Part shown: positions 8,391-11,927 of the stretch, piece after piece
Layout of the letters: each line of letters opens with the position of its first letter
Position numbering within the stretch: position 1 is the stretch's first letter
Assembly (NCBI GenBank): GCA_910592005.1
Contig: CAJVPP010003341.1
Location: 1 to 11,927, forward strand
From: Funneliformis mosseae
Taxonomy: Eukaryota > Glomeromycota > Glomeromycetes > Glomerales > Glomeraceae
DNA length: 11,927 nucleotides
Direction: 5' to 3'
Program-made: the position numbers and the translations under genes
The notes under the pieces: model-generated
The model's input: the letters and a program-made list of their open reading frames with translations, nothing else
What the model was told of the DNA's origin: nothing
Databases searched by the model: none

Positions 8391-8755
8391 CATATAATTT
8401 TTAAGTTGCAGGACTGTTACATAAAGCTATTATTAATGCTTCTTAAATATCTTTGCTATTTGGATATTCATTAGTATGAAGAGTCTTTTCTTTCTAAAGT
8501 TCTTCTAATTCTGTAACTATAAGTGAAAGATAATAATTAATTTTATGTAAGCTAACCTCATTAGGTTTAAGTAATATACCAGATATTAGTATATTTTCAG
8601 GCTTAAATCTAACATCACGTAGTAAGTTATATATTATTGCATATATTATTCCTGTATTATATGTTATCCTTTCATATAGTTGAATCTGGTCTAAATTTAT
8701 GATTAATCTAAGATGTATATTAGCTTTTTCTAGATAAAAAATAGGAATATTAATG
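8390..8755 (-). pseudogene. CACTA/EnSpm Tnp2-like transposase fragment
   Basis: One frame on the - strand stays open for about 120 codons apart from three late stops. It reads like the Tnp2 transposase core used by CACTA/EnSpm elements: NLDQIQLYERITYNTG (family form DWFQPFK...YSVG), IIYAIIYNLLRDVRFKPEN, LISGILLKPNEVSLHKINYY (family form ..G..PGP.EP.LHIN.YL), then VTELEEL*KEK, EALIIALCNSPAT*KLY (family form ..CDLPA.RK..G). The stop in EEL*KE is TAG, where Trp or Gln is usual. Only this core segment remains; there is no start codon, no upstream catalytic part and no CACTA terminus in view. It ends at the inverted-repeat block on its left. The family call rests on word pattern over about 100 residues. 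Confidence 0.68.
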
Positions 8756-8764
8756 GTTAAAGAT

Positions 8765-8935
8765 AAACTGATTTTAAACTTGTTGTATAACTGAACTGAT
8801 TCAGTTTAGTTTCAAGATTAAGAACTACGATAAATATTAGTTTTTATCACATGATTCAATATAGTTAGACTATTAGTTCAACTGACGGTTTAACTAAATT
8901 TTCAGCTGCAGTTTTAACTATAGTTGATAACTTAT
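8765..8935. repeat. AACTGA/TCAGTT quasi-palindromic segment
   Basis: Several short inverted words occur in a row: ACTGAACTGATTCAGTTTAGTT near 8801, TTCAACTGACGGTTTAACT near 8877 and CAGCTGCAG near 8904. The segment lies just upstream of the Tnp2-like fragment. It could be eroded terminal or subterminal repeat of that element. Boundaries are approximate and no gene is seen. Confidence 0.4.
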
Positions 8936-9198
8936 TTAAAAGAATCTAAATAATAAAGTTTTTATCATTATTTATTTAAAAAGAATTCAAAAAAGCATTA
9001 GTTTTTAAAATCAACGAAATAGAATTTTAATAATAAATTTTGTTTTTGCATATTAATTGATTTTATTATTTATTATAATAATGATACATAAATAAAATAA
9101 AAAATAAAATTACAAATAGAATAAATTTATAATTGTTAAAGTATGCTTGCTCTTAGTCAGATATAGTTAGCCTATAACTGTTGATCCTAAACACCACG
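8936..9198. other. AT-rich stretch, nothing recognised
   Basis: Apart from AT-rich simple sequence, the only distinct piece is the richer CTTAGTCAGATATAGTTAGCC...GTTGATCC at about 9151-9187. I tried to read it as a tRNA gene; it does not fold into one. Confidence 0.35.
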
Positions 9199-9212
9199 TA
9201 GAGGTGGCAAGC
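9199..9212 (+). mobile_element. Candidate hAT terminal inverted repeat (left end)
   Basis: TAGAGGTGGCAAGC resembles the TAGAGGTGGCAA / CAGGGGTGGCAA termini common in hAT elements. The preceding 8 bases, ACACCACG (9191-9198), would be the target-site duplication. It points toward the hAT transposase at 10729. The right end lies outside the window, so neither the inverted repeat nor the duplication can be confirmed here. Confidence 0.4.
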
Positions 9213-9311
9213 TTTATTTAGAAAAAAAAATTTTTTTTTTAACAAAAATCAGAAAAAAAACTATAAAAAAAACTGAATGTGAAATTAAAGGAGAAAATGG
9301 AAAAAGAAAAA

Positions 9312-9410
9312 GAAATGACAATAGTTGGAGAGAATGACAGTTAAAAGTTTGTTTTAAAAAAAGAATGTCAATAGTTGGAGTGATAATTAGGTTTAAAAAA
9401 AAAGAATTAT
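9312..9410 (+). repeat. Two-copy direct repeat, period 50 bp
   Basis: AATGACAATAGTTGGAG near 9314 recurs as AATGTCAATAGTTGGAG near 9364. Both are followed by a T/G-rich word and then a T3-A7-type run. The block is G-rich and C-poor on the + strand, like the 1915-2165 repeat. Confidence 0.55.
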
Positions 9411-9444
9411 ATAGAGGAGTTTACAGTTTGTGATGGTATTTCAG

Positions 9445-9540
9445 TATTAGGTAGTAAAGGTAGTAATGCAAATCTTCGTGAAGAAGAAGGATTGGAAGAA
9501 CGAGAATTATTTAAATTTTCTAGTAAAGTAAATATAAAAT
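9445..9540 (+). other. Possible exon remnant
   Basis: After TATTTCAG at 9438-9445 a frame reads LGSKGSNANLREEEGLEERE, continuing LFKFSSK. It has more G/C and more charged residues than anything nearby. AAAGTAAATA at its end could be a donor. I do not recognise the product. It lies inside the putative hAT element, and its end overlaps the edge of the Myb/SANT relic on the other strand. Confidence 0.3.
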
Positions 9541-10078
9541 TTAGTTTAAAATAAGTTTAAAATATTTGAAACTTAAATAACAAAATTTACGATGCTCTAA
9601 TTTAGATTGTCTTCTTTCTTCTACTCGAAAAACTAAAAAATAAAAGTTGAATTTAACTATAAATATCAAACAAAATACATTTTTAAATACTTATCAGGTT
9701 TTTTTAAAATAGAGTTTTAAATTACTCTCCATATTTTTCACCAACTTTATTCCACCTTCCTTTTAGATTTTCTTTTGCATAAAGTTTAAATAATTAAAAA
9801 TATTGATTGTTTATAATTTTTATTTTATACAATTAGATCGCTTGCTTTCTTAATTAGAATTTTACTTACTTTACAATTCTTAACTATCCCTTTAAACTTT
9901 GCTTGACATTACATTATCGTAACATCTATATTAAATTCTTCTTTAATCTTCTCTACAACTTCTTTCCAAAAAGGTAACTTTATCTTCTAAGTATGAACCA
10001 ATATTTTTCATTTCTGTTTTTTCTTTCGTCTATCAACAATTTAACTTCATTATCATTCTAATCGATTGTGTTTAGCAT
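9541..10078 (-). pseudogene. Myb/SANT-like DNA-binding protein relic
   Basis: Read leftward from the ATG at 10076-10078 this matches the Myb/SANT-like (trihelix-type) domain pattern. The sequence starts MLNTID*NDNEVKLLIDERK, with TAG at 10058-10060 exactly at the first conserved Trp. It continues KLPFWKEVVEKI, then NIDVTIM*CQAKFKGIVKNCK with TAA at the conserved Gln of the third helix. A GTAAGT donor follows KNCK near 9871. The next piece, GRWNKVGEKYGE (about 9730-9760), resembles the C-terminal part of such proteins. A further 46-nt intron fits at 9633-9678, followed by VEERRQSKLEHRKF to a TAA at 9541. Frame breaks in A runs lie near 9988 and 9705, and the acceptor before LYAKEN reads AA rather than AG. 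It stands head-to-head with the hAT transposase, about 650 bp away, and may be that element's accessory DNA-binding gene. Domain call good; dead as written. Confidence 0.72.
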
Positions 10079-10110
10079 TTTGATAAATTGAAAATTTGAA
10101 AATTGTAAAA

Positions 10111-10138
10111 AATTGTTAAATTTAATTTTTTAACAATT
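10111..10138. repeat. Hairpin, 10-bp arms
   Basis: AATTGTTAAA (10111-10120) and TTTAACAATT (10129-10138) pair perfectly around an 8-nt loop. It sits just upstream of the Myb/SANT start codon, between the two divergent genes. Its role is unknown; in AT-rich DNA it may be chance or a remnant of a binding site. Confidence 0.4.
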
Positions 10139-10221
10139 AAAGAAAAAAGAAAAAAAAATATTTATAAATTTATATAAAATTATACCGACATATATCAGAA
10201 ATTTGAAATATTTTCAAATGA

Positions 10222-10355
10222 GTAATTCTATTTTACATGTAATAAGTAATTCTATTTAGTCAAAATTATCTAATTATTACAAAGTCAATCGTAATTCTAT
10301 TTTTTACATGTTATATGTATTCTAATTTATAAAATTATCTAATAATTACAATTTT
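10222..10355 (+). repeat. Two-copy direct repeat, period about 69 bp
   Basis: GTAATTCTATTTTACATGT at 10222 recurs as GTAATTCTATTTTTTACATG at 10291. The copies stay aligned through TATTCTAATT/AATTCTATTTAG and AAAATTATCTAATTATTACAA / AAAATTATCTAATAATTACAA-type ends. It lies in the intergenic region between the Myb/SANT and hAT relics and could be a subterminal or promoter repeat of the element. Confidence 0.6.
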
Positions 10356-10728
10356 GATAAAATTGCTAAATTTTCATTTTCAGAAGGAAATACAAATTTC
10401 AATGATAATATTTCAATAATCACCACTGATTCAACTTTGATTTATCCTTAGATTTACTACTAATTAAAATTTCTGAATAATTAACAATTTTTTTTTTTAA
10501 TTTATGTAATTTTTAATTAAAATTTCACAAAAACAATCCAATTTTATTATTCTAATTTATATTTAATGAGAACTTCATTTTAAAAAAAATTAGTTAAATT
10601 GGCATTGAAATCAATACCATTAAATTATCATTTTAGTAAGTAACATTAAATTATTATATTTAAACGTGAAATGTTAGATTTTTAATTGTATAATGTTAGA
10701 TCTTTAATCAACATTTTTTTTGCTCAAC
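10356..10728. other. Upstream region of the hAT transposase, no gene seen
   Basis: This is AT-rich sequence without a supported frame. It should contain the transposase promoter and 5' leader if the gene was ever expressed from here. Repeated ATTAAATTATYATTTTAGTAA and ATGTTAGATYTTTAAT words occur at about 10617-10710. Confidence 0.35.
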
Positions 10729-11927
10729 ATGTCAGACAACGAAAATACCAGTATAAACTTTGAAGAAATAAAAAACTTTGATTTTGATTTGGATTTTGAT
10801 GATGATACAAATGAACTATCTATTCCTGAATAATAAAAGGAAGATAGCACAAATATACTTAATATTGATAAGAATAAAGGAAAAACTACTTTAGCTGTTT
10901 AGGAATATATGTATAAAAAATATGATAACACGAATAAAGTTATAATAATAATTTGTAATTTGTGTAAAAAAAAGTATAGTCCTAAAATATTAACATGACC
11001 TTTAATAGATCATATATCCAAGAAATATAAATGTAATATTTTAATAAAGTAACAAACGCAACTTCATTTTGTTAAAAATCTATATAGCAAATTTGATACA
11101 ATAAGAGTTAAAGATTGCACAAATACTACTATTGATTTTATTGTTGGATCTCAAATGCCATTTTCTATTGTAGAAAGTTCTTGGTTTATAAAGTTATTTA
11201 ATGTTTTAGATCAAAGATATATTTTACTATTATGTTAATATTTGCAAAAATAAATAATTAATAGATTTACGGATCATCATTCTTTGGTTGCTGATGAACT
11301 TAAAAATCTCTTAACAAAAGTATCTCAAACTACTGATGTTTGGACTTCAATTACAAATCAAGCTTATCTGAGAGTAACTATTTATTATATCAATGATAAA
11401 TAGAATATGCAACATTTTCTTTTAGATTTAATTTACTTTGAGCATTATCATACTAGCATTAGGATAAAGGAAAAGCTTCTTCAATTAATAGACAAAATGA
11501 ATCTTAATGGAAAAATTCTTTCTCTTACTACTGATAATGATGCAACAATAATTCTTTGTGGTAAAAATATGACAACAAAATTTGGAGAAACTTGGAATGA
11601 TAAAGAGTTTCAACATTTTTAATGCACAGCACATGTTTTAAATATTGCAATTAATCATGGAATGTAATTAAGAATAGAAATTATTGATAAGGTTAGAACA
11701 TTTGTAAATAAAATTCATCATTCTACTATTCTTTATGATACACTTTACAGTTATTATAAGGTAATAAAAAAGGATTATCTTAAACCTGATCTTGATATCA
11801 CTACACAATAGAATAGTATATTTTTAATATTAGAAAAGTTTAAATGAATGCATGACAAACTGGTTTTCTTGTTTGTAGTAACAAATAGTTGGAGACATTT
11901 TATCTTAATGAAAATGAATGGAATCAA
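10729..11927 (+). pseudogene. hAT-family transposase relic with BED zinc finger, incomplete at the right edge
   Basis: The frame starts at ATG 10729-10731 with an acidic leader (MSDNENTSINFEE). It has twelve in-frame stops but a single frameshift. The BED finger reads LAV*EYMYKKYD (TAG at the conserved Trp, 10900-10902), CNLCKKKY, then LIDHISKKYK; the second His of the finger appears as Tyr, as CAT-to-TAT would give. The catalytic part has TTDVWTSI with the first Asp, INDK*NMQHFLLDLI (TAG at Trp), LSLTTDNDATIILCG with the second Asp, HF*CTAHVLNIAINHGM*L (TAAs at Gln) and TTQ*NSIFLILEKFK*MHDK (TAG at Trp, TGA at Arg). Stops lie at 10831, 10834, 10900, 10996, 11050, 11236, 11251, 11401, 11620, 11665, 11809 and 11845. 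Near 11899 one T is missing, after which another frame continues LNENEWNQ. No intron is needed, unlike the hAT relic at 2536-3733, so the two belong to different hAT lineages. Confidence 0.9.

Noticed and set aside
9140..9213. Possible tRNA gene (GTTGATCC resembles a B box)
   Set aside because: No acceptor stem pairs and no anticodon arm can be drawn. The CCAC...GTGG pair is only a short hairpin next to the hAT-like terminus.
1..11927. Reassigned genetic code (TAA/TAG = Gln, TGA = Trp)
   Set aside because: The left hAT relic alone would fit this. However, TAG stands at conserved Trp in the right hAT (10900, 11401, 11809), in pogo (532-534) and in the Myb/SANT relic (10058), while it stands at Gln elsewhere. 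Normal TGG and CAA codons also occur, and true frameshifts are present.

Overview
This window is extremely AT-rich (by eye about four bases in five are A or T) and carries no intact gene. What it holds is eukaryotic. There are short introns of about 65-80 nt with GTAAGT-type donors, and decayed DNA-transposon genes whose wording resembles the expanded transposon families of Glomeromycotina (arbuscular mycorrhizal fungi such as Rhizophagus or Gigaspora). The fungal assignment is inferred from protein wording, intron style and base composition; no search was run.

Layout. 1-1666 (-): pogo/Tigger-type DDE transposase relic with two introns, running off the left edge. 1915-2165: a G/T/A-rich, nearly C-free degenerate repeat. 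2536-3733 (-): hAT transposase relic with a BED zinc finger, five exons and four introns, cut off at its 3' end. 4095-4290: degenerate tandem repeat. 4355-6430: a satellite block with three arrays. Arrays A and C (units of about 60-67 bp) read as introns on the + strand. Array B (eight junctions, period 109-114 bp) reads on the - strand as about 32-nt exons alternating with 77-81-nt introns that have donor, TACTAAC-type branch point and TTTTTTAG acceptor. A conserved 40-bp word recurs before arrays A and C. 6749-8104 (+): a broken gene visible only by following six frame segments; its end resembles a 2-oxoglutarate/Fe(II) dioxygenase fold. 8205-8390: inverted repeat. 8390-8755 (-): CACTA/EnSpm Tnp2-like fragment. 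9541-10078 (-): Myb/SANT-like DNA-binding gene relic. 10729-11927 (+): second BED-hAT transposase relic, running off the right edge. A hAT-like terminus at 9199 could be its left end, which would place the Myb/SANT gene inside the element.

How it decayed. In-frame stops fall mainly at positions where the family has Gln, Trp or Arg, as C-to-T/G-to-A transitions produce. Two hAT frames together carry about 20 stops with only one frameshift. TAG stands for both Gln and Trp, so a reassigned genetic code does not explain it. Most frameshifts are single-base changes in A/T runs. The region reads as a transposon graveyard shaped by RIP-like or methylation-linked cytosine decay. Its most unusual content is the intron-like satellite arrays.
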